21,332 nt of DNA, from positions 1 to 21,332 of the IMG/VR virus record IMGVR_UViG_3300017967_000272; one strand, given 5' to 3'. The notes beneath the pieces are model-generated. The model was not told the origin of the DNA. It was given only the letters and a program-made list of their open reading frames with translations, and did not search any database. Below are positions 1-10,609 of this stretch, one piece after another. Both the position numbers and the translations under genes were made by a program. How positions within the stretch are numbered: the stretch's first letter is position 1; each line of letters begins with the position of its first letter. This stretch comes from a virus.

Positions 1-3000
1 AACAAAGGTTACTTTTGATGCCATTGGACTTAAATTTAGTGTATTACCAGTAGACCATTTGCCTATGCTCCAGAACAAAAATTGTTTACCTGCATAAAGC
101 CAATCACTAATGTCTCCGATTTCAGTATCAAATTCGCCAAAACTAAAACCTATAGATGATTGGTACCTTCCTAAACTAATTAAGAAATCAAACAGTTCTG
201 CAATATCAGCATAAATTGTTCCGTACTCTACACGTTGTATAAGTCCGGTGCCTTTTAGATAATATGTTGCTTCTGCACCGTTGACTGTAGGTAATGCTGA
301 TAGTCGTTGCCAGGTTGTTGTGTCGTTTATAGGTGTTCCGGCAGAAGCCGCTTTTATTGCCCTGTAATAATTATATCCAGATTTTACTATTGTACCACCA
401 CCATATTTTACAGATGTATCATACTGTACAAAGTCAGCAGGTTCGCCGCCCACGTTTACTTCTGTAACTGGGCCTTCTTTGTCACTGGCTTCAATTTCGA
501 AATATCTTTTTATGCTACTATAACCAGATACTTTATAACCTGAATTTAATTTTTCAATTAGGACTCCGGTGTATTGGTTAGTTGAAGCAACAGGCCCTTC
601 GTGAATATCTATTTGTATATCTTCTTGAGGTAATATCAAACTTGAACTATTTCCTGTAGTACTATAACTGTCACTAAACACAGTCATAGTGTCTTTGTCA
701 ACAAATCCTGCAAACTTATGTCCTAATTTTGTATTTGCTGTTCTAAAAGTTTTTGCAAATATTGAAGGCGTGTTAAGACCTTGGAATCTAAGATAAGAAT
801 CTATAAATTGTGTATAACCAGTATTTGTAACTAACGTTTTGTTATCTGCTTTTATATCACCATGCACCGCAGTAGATTTAACTTTAAATCTTTTCAATGT
901 GTTTCTATCAATCAATTGTAAGGTGTTTGCAGAACTACGAATTATTTTTTCTGGTTCTGCAAACACACTGGCAAACTTACCAGGCTTGGTAAGAAATAAA
1001 CTTTCTATAACTGCAAAAGGATATACCTCTGATGTTTTCCATGCATTTTCTACAGGTGCACCGTCGCTAAATTTCCAATCACTGCTTGCTAGTGTGCTGT
1101 TTGCACTGTAGGAAATAGATTGTGTACTATCTAATGTATACGTCAATGTACCGATTGTACTTAATGTAGAATTACCTTGGCTATTAGTTGAAATACTATA
1201 TGGTTGTTCTATAAATTTTGGCCCAACTGTATATGGGTATGCTGGTGTACCGTCTGCATTTATTGTGGCTACATAGTAATATGTTCCACTAGGGAATTCA
1301 GGAGTAATACCCCATCTACCATTAAACTCATCTAAATCTCCCGAGGCGGCATTGTAATAATAATCTTCTATAAATTCGCCTGTAGGTATACCTGAAGCAC
1401 CAGATGCAACATCAGATCTTAAAGTTGATCGTAATTCATAACTGCTTTCAATTCTTTTTATTGCACTGCTAGTGTTTGCAAAATCTGTATAGCCGTATGG
1501 TCCGTAAATAGGTAACCCGTCAAATGCCCATCCTATAATAGGAGAATGTACAGTATCATCCCATTCTTCCAAATTTACTACTGGAGGACTTGGTTGTACA
1601 TAACCGTAAATGTTGTTATTGTCTGCTGAGCCTCCAGCAAGATCTCTACTAACTTCATTTCTGTACATAGCATTATAATGCCAATTAGTAGAATCTTCGA
1701 AAGATATGCCGGTGTTTGCATTTTGTATTAAGCCACCATTTACAGCAATACCTACAGCAATGTTGCTTGTTGATGTTGCATTACTAAAATCATTATAGAA
1801 ACTTAAATTACCACTAGGCTGTACACCTGCATTTGATTGTATAACATAATTCAGTGTAGTCGACTCAATGTTATTTGGGTTATCATCGGTAGGAAAAATA
1901 CCTACTTCATGATTTAATAAATTGTTACCTGTAATATTGTATATTACATTACCAGAATTTGTGTATTCGCTATACGATAATCCGTTTGTACTTATTATAG
2001 AGTTTGCAAAAATTCCGGCATTACCACTGTCACTTTCTACCCAATTTATAGTTTTTGTTGTAGAAGTAGTGCTGGTAATATTTGCAGGGGATAAAAGTTT
2101 TCCGTTGCTGTCTACAGGGATCTCATCTTTAAGACCAATTCGTCTAAAAGGATTGTTAAATTTATATCGGTTGTTTTCTATATTTGCTCTAGTCCCTTGT
2201 CTAATGATACCTTGTTCTAGATCATTCCACATAGCATTATTAGTAGAAGCATACGATGTTCCGTATTCTTCGTCCCACCATGCAGGCTTTCTAGTAAATC
2301 CAAGCATTTCCCAAGGATGTGTATGTGGTCTTTCAGTATCGTAACATGCTTCAAAAATACCTCTCCAATATCCTGGATTTGCTGACCCATAATTATAATT
2401 CCATGTCCAGAAATTGTCTTGGTCATAAAATTCATTTTTAACAAAATCTACTTCATTTCTTGCAACAAATTTATTAAAACTTTCTCTTAAAATATTATAA
2501 AATTCATTTCTATTGTATCCAGTAGATCTAAACTCGCCAGGTCTTATATTGTAAATATTTAGATCTGGGTAAGAGTCTTTATCTCTATAAACTTGCAATG
2601 AATTATTAAATACTCTTCTTTCGAATTCTAATAAAATATCATCTGCAAGATCATTTACAGCAATAGATTTACTACCATCATGACCAGAAATAACATATAT
2701 TGGTTCTCTAAACGATGTATCTAGATATTTTTCTGGTTTAAAAATTGGATACAAACCTAACATACTTGGTGAAGGTGGACATTGAGCACTTTCTCTATTT
2801 TTATCAAACAGTCTTGCTTTTATAGTGCTACCTAATTTTAAATCAAATGTGTCAGTAAAAGTTAAGGTTACTAAGTTATTGTCACTGTTTATAGTATAAT
2901 CGTAATCTACTAGTAGCATTTGATCAGAACTACCATTATTCTCATAAACATATATGGTATTTTCTATTTTAGAAAGATCAATGTAATCTTCTAACACATA

Positions 3001-5829
3001 TTCTTTTTGGAATATATTATTGATAATAAATTCTTCTTCATCATATCTGTCGCCAATTGCCAGCATGTAACTGTAATCAAATACTAATTTTCCTGGATTA
3101 TATGCAATAACATTTTGAATTACAAGTTCTAAAATATCGCTAGTTGATAGTGAAGTTGTATCGTTGCTATCAATAAAACGTTTTATTTCTTTCTTTAACC
3201 TATTTTTATATTTTAAATATTCGTCACTATTGAATCTTATAGAGTCAATAATATTAAACTGATCGTTACTTAATAAGAAAGCCGCTGTAGTTAAATCGTC
3301 ATCTGTTTGCACAATTTTATTTGCATACTTCGACTCTTTTGTAAGGTTATTAAAATTATTATTACCTAAAGGTTCACCTGAAATATGTTCTTGATTGTTG
3401 ATATAATTTTTAAAATGTTCTAAATATTGTGGATCACTGATTTCTTTGATATCAACATTTTCAGTATTAGAATCCCAACTTAATGGAATATTATATCTTC
3501 CATTTCTGTTGTCATCTAAAATATAACCTTTAACAGTTTCTGTAGTAATATCTATAATATCATTTAGTTTAATATCAAACGAATCAAACACTACTGCTGT
3601 AAGTGTACTATTAAATGTAAAGGTTTTTATTCTCTTATTGTTTACATATACTCTTATAGAATCACTTTGTTTAGGCACTGCTGATATTTCCCAAACAATT
3701 CGCTTACTATCTAAATCATCTTGATTTACAATATAACGATCTTCGACTAACTGTTTTGCTGGAGTATCATTACCTCGCCACATAGTCCTGTATTCTGTAT
3801 CACCGTTACTAAGTGTTTGTTTGTAATAAAAATACCCATTTACATAAGATGTTGTTGTTCCTCCGAATGGAACATATCCTACTGTTGCACTATCTAAATT
3901 ATTATCAAATACAATTTTACTAAAGTTATTGAAGTTTTTATACTCTAATGGAAAACCTAATACTGAATCATTGATAGTATTTGTTTTAGGCTTTTTATAA
4001 GAAAAAATTTCGTTACCCTCAAAATTTGACTGAGGATATGTTAGGTTATCATTTAATAATACTCGTTTTGTATCATATGCATTAAATTTAATTGGTGTGT
4101 TTACTTTACTTTTTTGTTGACCTAATACCCATTTACTGCCGTTCCAATAAAATTCATTACCCTGGTTCTGGGAACCAAACAACACTGAAATAGAATCGCC
4201 TACCTCAGGCTCATACGGTACAAAGTTGCTGTCTCCGTCTACTGCACCTTCTGGGTTAGTAAGTGCAGGATATCTTTTTAAAATTATTCTGTCGCTAAAA
4301 CTAATACTTTGTCCATCGGATACTGATATACTACTGTCTAAGTAAATAGTATTTGTTGCAGTGTCTATACTAGATACCAGAACAGTTGTACTAATACCGT
4401 CACCGGTCACAGTTGCATACTCATATATGTTGTCAGTATTATCAACTACAACCATGCTGTTATTGACTATGTCTCCTACTACTGTTTTAGTAGTTGATGT
4501 TTTAATTATGTAGATATATTTAGAATTTTCTTCTACGTCGTCTGGTATAATTAAAACATTTTCATCTTTTATACCTTGACTATCGATAGGAGCAGAAATA
4601 GGTCTTCCTGAAATTTCGTCTTTTGTATAACCGGCGGCACTTAAATCGGCACTAAATGGTAATCCTTTATTACCAAAGTTATACAATTCAATATTTCTAT
4701 TAAATTCTAAAATAGGTCTTTTTGCTCGATAGTTTTTATTTGGTAAAGCAGTATTAGAATCAATAAAATTTTGTTTATGGTGCCAAAAATTTATTCTACT
4801 CCAAATATTGTTGTCTGTCGCCCCCCTCTTCATCAATATATAATCTGGTATTTCTTGAGTATTACCTCCGTCCCATGGTTCTTGATCAAAACCATATAAT
4901 CCGTCATTTATATACGATAAAAAGCCGTCAGCACCTGTTACATAACCTTGCCAATAAGGTTGGCCATCTAAACTAATATCTTCTAGGCTGTTTACTTGTA
5001 CTGTAGATTGTGCTCCTAATGCATTAAAATAATAGTAGTTACCTGTGTTAGGATCACGGTATCCGTGTGTTGATATAATGTTTTCTGTTATTGCCCCTGA
5101 TGGTATATCAGTTGCAATTAAATTGGATTCTGATGTAATTACTTCTTGATCCCATGGTGCCGGTGCAGGAGTTGAAAAACTTGCTGAAAAGTTTTGCTCT
5201 TTATTGTGTAGAATAATACTGTCACCAACGCCTTCTACAATGTATCTATTATCTTTATAAGATGCCGGAATCACATAGTCACCGGCAAACTCTATTACAC
5301 TACCATTTTTAAATACTGTTCCATTTGGGCTTGTAAATGATTTTTTGCCTAATATATCTTTTAAAATATTGATTGGTTTACTTGCTGTTCCTTCAATCGA
5401 TATAGGCGACGGTCCTTCAGGACTCCAAAAATATTCTTGATAGTTGACAAATTTATCAATATCTATAGGTGGTAAAAAGTTATAGAAAGCAGAATCAAAA
5501 ATCCTATTTTGATTTTGTGTATCAACTCCATAGCTCTTTAAAATATTTAAAAAGTCGTTATAGAATACTATGTTAGAGCTTTCTCCTGTAATAGGATCTA
5601 AACTATTTACAACTGGTTCTAAACTATATTTTTGTCTGTCTACCGACGGTTCAAAAACATAAGTATCTGAGCCCGGTGTATAGTCGTCAACTTCGGCTCT
5701 ACCAACATATGCTGATAAATTCTCTATATTTGATTTACTAAATAATTGCTCAACAGTACTTTCAAAAAAGTTTTTAATTACTGGTGTTTGTAAGACTATT
5801 GGTAAATCTGTATATTTTTTCTTAGACAT
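1..5829 (-). CDS. Giant baseplate/virion structural protein in gp7 position, with YHYH-type domain (3' end outside window)
   Basis: The minus-strand frame opens with ATG at 5829 and stays open to base 1, giving at least 1943 codons; the stop lies beyond the left edge. It starts 5 bases after the gp6 stop with no good Shine-Dalgarno, which suggests coupled translation. In T4 the gene after 6 is 7, a large baseplate wedge protein of about 1030 residues, so position and size suggest a gp7-like wedge component, but I see no diagnostic gp7 motif. At about residues 1380-1448 there is a YHYH-family signature: a WHYN motif (about 1660-1695) followed by GWAFDGLPIYGPYGY (about 1490-1540), the hallmark GWAxDGxPIYG block of that family. 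The rest is Asn/Ser/Thr-rich and beta-like, as in virion proteins. A structural role is fairly sure; the gp7 equivalence is an inference from position. Confidence 0.8.
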   Translation of the reverse strand, partial: MSKKKYTDLPIVLQTPVIKNFFESTVEQLFSKSNIENLSAYVGRAEVDDYTPGSDTYVFEPSVDRQKYSLEPVVNSLDPITGESSNIVFYNDFLNILKSYGVDTQNQNRIFDSAFYNFLPPIDIDKFVNYQEYFWSPEGPSPISIEGTASKPINILKDILGKKSFTSPNGTVFKNGSVIEFAGDYVIPASYKDNRYIVEGVGDSIILHNKEQNFSASFSTPAPAPWDQEVITSESNLIATDIPSGAITENIISTHGYRDPNTGNYYYFNALGAQSTVQVNSLEDISLDGQPYWQGYVTGADGFLSYINDGLYGFDQEPWDGGNTQEIPDYILMKRGATDNNIWSRINFWHHKQNFIDSNTALPNKNYRAKRPILEFNRNIELYNFGNKGLPFSADLSAAGYTKDEISGRPISAPIDSQGIKDENVLIIPDDVEENSKYIYIIKTSTTKTVVGDIVNNSMVVVDNTDNIYEYATVTGDGISTTVLVSSIDTATNTIYLDSSISVSDGQSISFSDRIILKRYPALTNPEGAVDGDSNFVPYEPEVGDSISVLFGSQNQGNEFYWNGSKWVLGQQKSKVNTPIKFNAYDTKRVLLNDNLTYPQSNFEGNEIFSYKKPKTNTINDSVLGFPLEYKNFNNFSKIVFDNNLDSATVGYVPFGGTTTSYVNGYFYYKQTLSNGDTEYRTMWRGNDTPAKQLVEDRYIVNQDDLDSKRIVWEISAVPKQSDSIRVYVNNKRIKTFTFNSTLTAVVFDSFDIKLNDIIDITTETVKGYILDDNRNGRYNIPLSWDSNTENVDIKEISDPQYLEHFKNYINNQEHISGEPLGNNNFNNLTKESKYANKIVQTDDDLTTAAFLLSNDQFNIIDSIRFNSDEYLKYKNRLKKEIKRFIDSNDTTSLSTSDILELVIQNVIAYNPGKLVFDYSYMLAIGDRYDEEEFIINNIFQKEYVLEDYIDLSKIENTIYVYENNGSSDQMLLVDYDYTINSDNNLVTLTFTDTFDLKLGSTIKARLFDKNRESAQCPPSPSMLGLYPIFKPEKYLDTSFREPIYVISGHDGSKSIAVNDLADDILLEFERRVFNNSLQVYRDKDSYPDLNIYNIRPGEFRSTGYNRNEFYNILRESFNKFVARNEVDFVKNEFYDQDNFWTWNYNYGSANPGYWRGIFEACYDTERPHTHPWEMLGFTRKPAWWDEEYGTSYASTNNAMWNDLEQGIIRQGTRANIENNRYKFNNPFRRIGLKDEIPVDSNGKLLSPANITSTTSTTKTINWVESDSGNAGIFANSIISTNGLSYSEYTNSGNVIYNITGNNLLNHEVGIFPTDDNPNNIESTTLNYVIQSNAGVQPSGNLSFYNDFSNATSTSNIAVGIAVNGGLIQNANTGISFEDSTNWHYNAMYRNEVSRDLAGGSADNNNIYGYVQPSPPVVNLEEWDDTVHSPIIGWAFDGLPIYGPYGYTDFANTSSAIKRIESSYELRSTLRSDVASGASGIPTGEFIEDYYYNAASGDLDEFNGRWGITPEFPSGTYYYVATINADGTPAYPYTVGPKFIEQPYSISTNSQGNSTLSTIGTLTYTLDSTQSISYSANSTLASSDWKFSDGAPVENAWKTSEVYPFAVIESLFLTKPGKFASVFAEPEKIIRSSANTLQLIDRNTLKRFKVKSTAVHGDIKADNKTLVTNTGYTQFIDSYLRFQGLNTPSIFAKTFRTANTKLGHKFAGFVDKDTMTVFSDSYSTTGNSSSLILPQEDIQIDIHEGPVASTNQYTGVLIEKLNSGYKVSGYSSIKRYFEIEASDKEGPVTEVNVGGEPADFVQYDTSVKYGGGTIVKSGYNYYRAIKAASAGTPINDTTTWQRLSALPTVNGAEATYYLKGTGLIQRVEYGTIYADIAELFDFLISLGRYQSSIGFSFGEFDTEIGDISDWLYAGKQFLFWSIGKWSTGNTLNLSPMASKVTFV

Positions 5830-5834
5830 TTAAT

Positions 5835-8800
5835 TTAATATCCACTGCCGCTACTATTGTTATTTGATGCAGAGTTTGAAACTGTATTATTTAATGTAAT
5901 TGAGTTTCCTGTTGCATCAGTACTTGTACTTTGATCTAGTACAAAAGTACCATGATAAACTGTTATGCCATTAGGCATATAAAATATTTTTCCAAAAAAT
6001 TCGTGAGTCATGCTAGTACCATCACCTGCAAAGTCAGCCGCCTCTTTTGTTGCATACAAAGGATAATATCCGTTTATAGCATATGGACCGACTGCATTAT
6101 TGGCACCGTCATATGTAGTTAGCAATCCAGTAGATGATCTATCTGGTCTAATATTTGCTGATGTTAGTTTGTCTACTATATCAATATCTAAAATATTTGC
6201 TGTACTTAAAAACAGTTCGTCTGAATTTGATTTAACTTGAAATAAATCTCCGAATACTCCGCTTGCATTTTTAGGTACAATTACAATACTTCCTATTGCA
6301 TTGCCTACCTGTTGATGTATATAACTACTTAATTCGGTAAAATAAAATGTATCTCCAAAATCCCAATTATCTATTGCAAAATATTGATTGATTGCCGCAA
6401 TAACTCGAGTTCTAATTTCGTTATCACTTAAACTTGTTCCTGGCAATCTTACAACTTTAAATCTTGCTTGCAACTCAGGCAATGCATCGTCACCAAACAA
6501 CAACTTAAATTTGGCACTTCTAAACACTAACTGATCGCTTGCAGATTTGAATTCATTTAAATTGCTAAATTCGTTTTCTAATTCAGTAGGTGTTGGAGGT
6601 GTTGGGTATGCTGTTCCCGGAACATTGAGATATGACAATACACTATTATAGTATGATGTTGTTAGAACAAACATTTCATGTACGTTACTAATACTTGGAT
6701 CTATTCTTACTGAATTGTCAGCATAATGATTCCATTTAAATACTACTCCTTGTTGCCTTGAGGAAGATGTATTTTGTGTAAAACTTCTACCTTTTTTAGC
6801 AAAATGACTCGATGATTCGTAGTGTGCAACTCTCTGTAAATTTGTACTACTTTTAGACATCAAATAAACTTTTCCATCTGATTTAGAATAAACTTTTTTA
6901 TTGTGTAATGCTGATACAGTATTATCAAAACTGTCAATAACTCCAGTAGTTTTAACTAAAAACCAATCATAGTCAGCAGTTTGATATACTGTTCCAGTGT
7001 TGTCTTCTGCATTACCTATAGAATTACCTGCTATCCTTGAATAATCAGCACTGAAGTTTACACCATTCTCTTTTCTAAGATCTAGAATAGATGCTTTAAT
7101 AGGTCGGGTATAAGTATAACCATCGAACTCTTCGTACTCTTCGAATAACACTATATCATCAGAGCCCACAAACTCACTAAACTGTATAGGGTTGTTTGGA
7201 GCATCTCCTCCTTCGGTGTTTATTGGCGTAATTTTAACCTTTTTAGGATCTGTATATCCGTCTTGGTATGTAAAATTACCAACCGCACTGTATAAAATTG
7301 GTTCTTGTATTCTTGTTGTATCAGTTACATACTTTATAGTAATTGTATCACTTTTATTTTGTCTTGGAGTGTTGTCTATAGCATAATGATGTCTACTATC
7401 TAAACTTATTTGCAAGTTGCCTGTTTGAGTAACAGCATCACTATCTAATAATTTAAGACCAAAACCATCTCCTGCGGCACCTGGTGCTAATACTCTATTT
7501 GTGCCTTCATATTTGTATGCAATATTTCCTGTGCTGTCTAAAATGTTAGTTCCAAAAGTTGCATTACTAAACGCAACATTGATAATAGGCAACGAATCAA
7601 CCAAGCCTGAATTGTTTACTATAACTACATTAGCATCATCAGTTGTATTCTGACTGGTGCCAAGTTCAATTGTTATCTCATCAACAAATTCTCCCGATGA
7701 CGAGGTGCCATTTTTGTAAAGTCCAAAATTAGTACTGAGTGTTACCTCTATATCGCTATGCTTGATGTCTCGAGAAATTAAAGGTATTTCATTAAACGTA
7801 TCACCAGTTTCGACTAGGTACCATTTATCACCTACATTATTACCGTCGTTATCAGTATCTCTCCACTCGAACACTTCGCTGAAACTTGGTCTAACATTTA
7901 ATGTTGTTAGTTCAATGGTGTCATATTTTGCAAGACCAGTTTTGTTATCTTGTATTCTATTAGTATTTACGTTATAGAATCTTACCTCGTCTAGACTTTC
8001 GAATACAAATTGTGTGCCTCTGATTTCTATATTAAATCTATATGATAACGTATCTATAGGGACGTAAGTAAATTTTAAAATCCAACTAGCATCTGCTCCA
8101 GAACCAGTGTTATCACCGGTGTTGGCAATATCAAATTCAGTTTGATTAGATAAATTATTGTTCTCTATGATATAATATCTATTGGTTATTGGGTCAAATC
8201 TCAAACCAAACGTTTCTTTTCTTGCTATTGCCTCAGCAAGTTCTGTTTTTTCCAATACAAATAGTGTTTTTCTTAATACAACAATTACTTCATTTGTTTT
8301 CCAACCATTTGGGATATTTCTATCTAATCCAATTGGTCCTGTAACAGCGGTGCTAGATGCTTGTCTCACACCGTTATTGCTTATAGACACAACTTTAGCC
8401 CAAATAAATTCGCTTATATCATTTGGATTATGAAACTTTAATACATTGCCTGGTTGAATTATTTTGAATAAGTTATTTGCTGTATTAAGATCGACTGCTG
8501 TATTAGTAGTATATGTTTCTGTAAGATACCCTGAATTACCTGAAGTTTTTTTAGGTAGTGTGTTCCAGGAGATATCAAATCCTTCTATATTAAATGTGTT
8601 TTTAGTTGAAGCATTATTTAAAAATGAATCTCTCCAATCACTGTAAATAAAATCATTAAGTTTTAAATTTTTTAATATTGTTGTTAGTTTAGTGTTTATA
8701 AAATCACCTGGAGTACTAGCAGATGTAAACACAAACGAGTCTGAGGAATTAGATGACTCAGAATATAATGCACCGTCTTCGGAAACAGAGGTCACTGACT

Positions 8801-10223
8801 GAAAAGTACTAGTAGGATCAGTAATATCTATATATCTGCTATGCCCGGCATGTGTTTTATTTGTTACTTTAAGTTTTGAGATATTCGTACTTTTTGATAT
8901 AGGTAATACTTGATAATCTTGAGCTGATATCATTCTATCTTGTGCATAAAATGCTTGTGGAGCACGTTCTTTAATACCTGCTAACGATTCTGCAGGTAAA
9001 CTGTTGTTTACTGCATTTTCTAATCTAGCAGACAAAATAATTTCGTATTGTTTATTATCACCATTTATATAAGGAATAGTGATATTTACTGTTCCCATAT
9101 CATCAGGTTGTACACTAAATCTTTCGTTGTCGCTTACTCTATAATAAGCTCTAAATCGACCAACAGGGGTGTTAGCAAAATTACCATCTGCAAATTGCAA
9201 AACAATTCCGTCTACACCTCTATTCTGTACAGCATACAATAGTGGACTGTTTTTTGCTTTAACATTATACATCAATGTCTGACCTACAGTGTTAGGAACC
9301 TTTTCCCACTTTGTCAGAACTTGACCTGTTGTACTAATACCTTGGAAGTAAACATCATATTCGTTTATGCCATCGATATTGATGGCTTGCTGTCTATTTT
9401 CTACTGGTCTATCAAAATTAAATGTTTGGCTTTGCAAACTACCTTGCTTAAACAACATAAAAAATCCAGTGTTTGTGCTAGATAATCCTAAGCCATCATT
9501 TCTGTGTAAAATAGAAAAGTTGTTAGTAGCATCAGGGTGTTTTTCAAAAAATGAACCGTTATCCTCAAAGTCTACGTTTACTACATCAAACGATCTTGAA
9601 ATGCCATTGATAGTCTTTTTAAAATTGTATGCCAATGGTGCAGTACCTGACGTCTTGATATCATATTGATCTGTAATGATACCGCCTACTGTACCAGTTT
9701 TAATTGGCCTACTAAATCTGTTTACGTTGCCAAACGCACTGTTTAAAATTATAATAAATTGTTCATAACTGTCTTGATTGTTAGCATCATTCCAACTTAT
9801 TGTTCTGTTATTTAACTGAGCACCCGAACTGTCTGTTATAGGCTCTGTGGTGGAAATAGATTGTATTTTAAGTAAACCACTTGCAGGAATATTTCTTTTA
9901 GGATTGTAGCCTAATTGTCTTGCAAGTTTAAAAACAGAATCGCGTCTTTCGGCTGTTTCTAGAAAATTTTCTCTAGTGTTTACATCCATTCTGAATGCAA
10001 TACTCTGAGCAAGATATGCCAACAGTTCTATGATAGCAATAAATTCTGAACTTTCGATATAGTCGTTAAAGTTTTCAGGGAAGTTTGTTCTAATATAATC
10101 AACCATTGCACTTCGTATTGTGTCGAAGTCGTATGCTTGAAAATCTACTTGACTATAAGCCTGATATGCTACGTCCCAATCTTCCGCCGCAAATAAATTA
10201 TTCTGTCTACTGTTGACTGCCAT
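5835..10223 (-). CDS. 6: Baseplate wedge protein gp6, strongly enlarged (baseplate J-like)
   Basis: gp6 forms the dimeric ring of the contractile-tail baseplate wedge and works with gp53, gp25 and gp7. The N-terminus (residues 1-135) has the helical block of gp6 proteins, including FPENFNDYIESSEFIAIIE and MDVNTRENFLETA. A baseplate-J core lies near residues 375-440 (ESLAGIKERAPQAFYAQDR, then SAQDYQVLP). The conserved C-terminal J-like block is near 1231-1310 (LPGTSLSDNEIRTRVIAAIN, then DNWDFGDTFYFTELSSYI). Between the core and the C-terminal block lie about 700 extra Asn/Ser/Thr-rich residues, making the protein 1462 residues against 660 in T4. The start follows a GAGGGATAAA leader and sits one base after the gp25 stop. 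The family call is secure; the role of the insertion is unknown. Confidence 0.93.
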   Translation of the reverse strand: MAVNSRQNNLFAAEDWDVAYQAYSQVDFQAYDFDTIRSAMVDYIRTNFPENFNDYIESSEFIAIIELLAYLAQSIAFRMDVNTRENFLETAERRDSVFKLARQLGYNPKRNIPASGLLKIQSISTTEPITDSSGAQLNNRTISWNDANNQDSYEQFIIILNSAFGNVNRFSRPIKTGTVGGIITDQYDIKTSGTAPLAYNFKKTINGISRSFDVVNVDFEDNGSFFEKHPDATNNFSILHRNDGLGLSSTNTGFFMLFKQGSLQSQTFNFDRPVENRQQAINIDGINEYDVYFQGISTTGQVLTKWEKVPNTVGQTLMYNVKAKNSPLLYAVQNRGVDGIVLQFADGNFANTPVGRFRAYYRVSDNERFSVQPDDMGTVNITIPYINGDNKQYEIILSARLENAVNNSLPAESLAGIKERAPQAFYAQDRMISAQDYQVLPISKSTNISKLKVTNKTHAGHSRYIDITDPTSTFQSVTSVSEDGALYSESSNSSDSFVFTSASTPGDFINTKLTTILKNLKLNDFIYSDWRDSFLNNASTKNTFNIEGFDISWNTLPKKTSGNSGYLTETYTTNTAVDLNTANNLFKIIQPGNVLKFHNPNDISEFIWAKVVSISNNGVRQASSTAVTGPIGLDRNIPNGWKTNEVIVVLRKTLFVLEKTELAEAIARKETFGLRFDPITNRYYIIENNNLSNQTEFDIANTGDNTGSGADASWILKFTYVPIDTLSYRFNIEIRGTQFVFESLDEVRFYNVNTNRIQDNKTGLAKYDTIELTTLNVRPSFSEVFEWRDTDNDGNNVGDKWYLVETGDTFNEIPLISRDIKHSDIEVTLSTNFGLYKNGTSSSGEFVDEITIELGTSQNTTDDANVVIVNNSGLVDSLPIINVAFSNATFGTNILDSTGNIAYKYEGTNRVLAPGAAGDGFGLKLLDSDAVTQTGNLQISLDSRHHYAIDNTPRQNKSDTITIKYVTDTTRIQEPILYSAVGNFTYQDGYTDPKKVKITPINTEGGDAPNNPIQFSEFVGSDDIVLFEEYEEFDGYTYTRPIKASILDLRKENGVNFSADYSRIAGNSIGNAEDNTGTVYQTADYDWFLVKTTGVIDSFDNTVSALHNKKVYSKSDGKVYLMSKSSTNLQRVAHYESSSHFAKKGRSFTQNTSSSRQQGVVFKWNHYADNSVRIDPSISNVHEMFVLTTSYYNSVLSYLNVPGTAYPTPPTPTELENEFSNLNEFKSASDQLVFRSAKFKLLFGDDALPELQARFKVVRLPGTSLSDNEIRTRVIAAINQYFAIDNWDFGDTFYFTELSSYIHQQVGNAIGSIVIVPKNASGVFGDLFQVKSNSDELFLSTANILDIDIVDKLTSANIRPDRSSTGLLTTYDGANNAVGPYAINGYYPLYATKEAADFAGDGTSMTHEFFGKIFYMPNGITVYHGTFVLDQSTSTDATGNSITLNNTVSNSASNNNSSGSGY

Positions 10224-10224
10224 T

Positions 10225-10596
10225 TTATCCCTCTAAGTCTTTTCTTTGATATTCTAAATAAAGTTGATCTTCATCAAGAAAAGGCAAAATTTTTAAATTT
10301 ATAATAAATTTCACAGTATGGTCTAATGCTTCAGTAAATATATCAAGTATTTCTACTCTAGCATCTTTTTGAATCACTCGACGGATTTCGTCCTCAACTT
10401 CTTGTACGACATAAGTATCCAACGGATTCATCAATATATCCTGGATATTTGTACCATAAGACGGCCTCATTACTCTTTCGCCTTTTTTAGCATAAAGCTC
10501 GTTGAGTAAATCAGTCTTCACAAGATCCGCATCAGTAAGTGTGTACGGAGGTCTAATCCTGCCAATTGTACTAAAGCCTCGATATATGTTTGCCAT
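10225..10596 (-). CDS. 25: Baseplate wedge protein gp25 (GPW/gp25 family)
   Basis: gp25 is the small wedge protein that, with gp6 and gp53, forms the core bundle holding the sheath to the baseplate. The protein of 123 residues (from ATG at 10596; MANIYRGFST) has the family pattern: an early LLNELYAKKGERVMRPSYG segment with Arg-Pro in the loop, TNIQDILMNPLD, and a C-terminal beta region with ILPFLDEDQLYLEY. T4 gp25 has 132 residues. An in-frame ATG at 10617 would add seven residues (MYMINID) that overlap a GATAAATA late-promoter box, so I prefer the inner start. That start lies only six bases after the box and has no Shine-Dalgarno, so the mRNA could be nearly leaderless. gp6 follows after one base. 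Confidence 0.92.
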   Translation of the reverse strand: MANIYRGFSTIGRIRPPYTLTDADLVKTDLLNELYAKKGERVMRPSYGTNIQDILMNPLDTYVVQEVEDEIRRVIQKDARVEILDIFTEALDHTVKFIINLKILPFLDEDQLYLEYQRKDLEG

Positions 10597-10601
10597 ATCA
10601 A

Positions 10602-10609
10602 TATTTATC
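10602..10609 (-). promoter_or_regulatory. Putative T4-type late promoter box for gp25-gp6
   Basis: The minus strand reads GATAAATA, one base from the T4 late consensus TATAAATA that is recognised by polymerase carrying gp55. The same box and following TTG occur before the tube cap gene (16788-16781). It would place transcription start about at the gp25 ATG. Promoter function is inferred. Confidence 0.6.

Noticed and set aside
839-2444. Frames of 75-140 codons within the giant structural gene
   Set aside because: The minus-strand frame is open throughout and gives sensible protein sequence; the other frames are shadows.
7192-9669. Several plus-strand reading frames of 60-100 codons opposite gp6
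   Set aside because: They lie wholly within gp6 on the other strand, lack ribosome sites and code for low-complexity hydrophobic sequences typical of antisense shadows.
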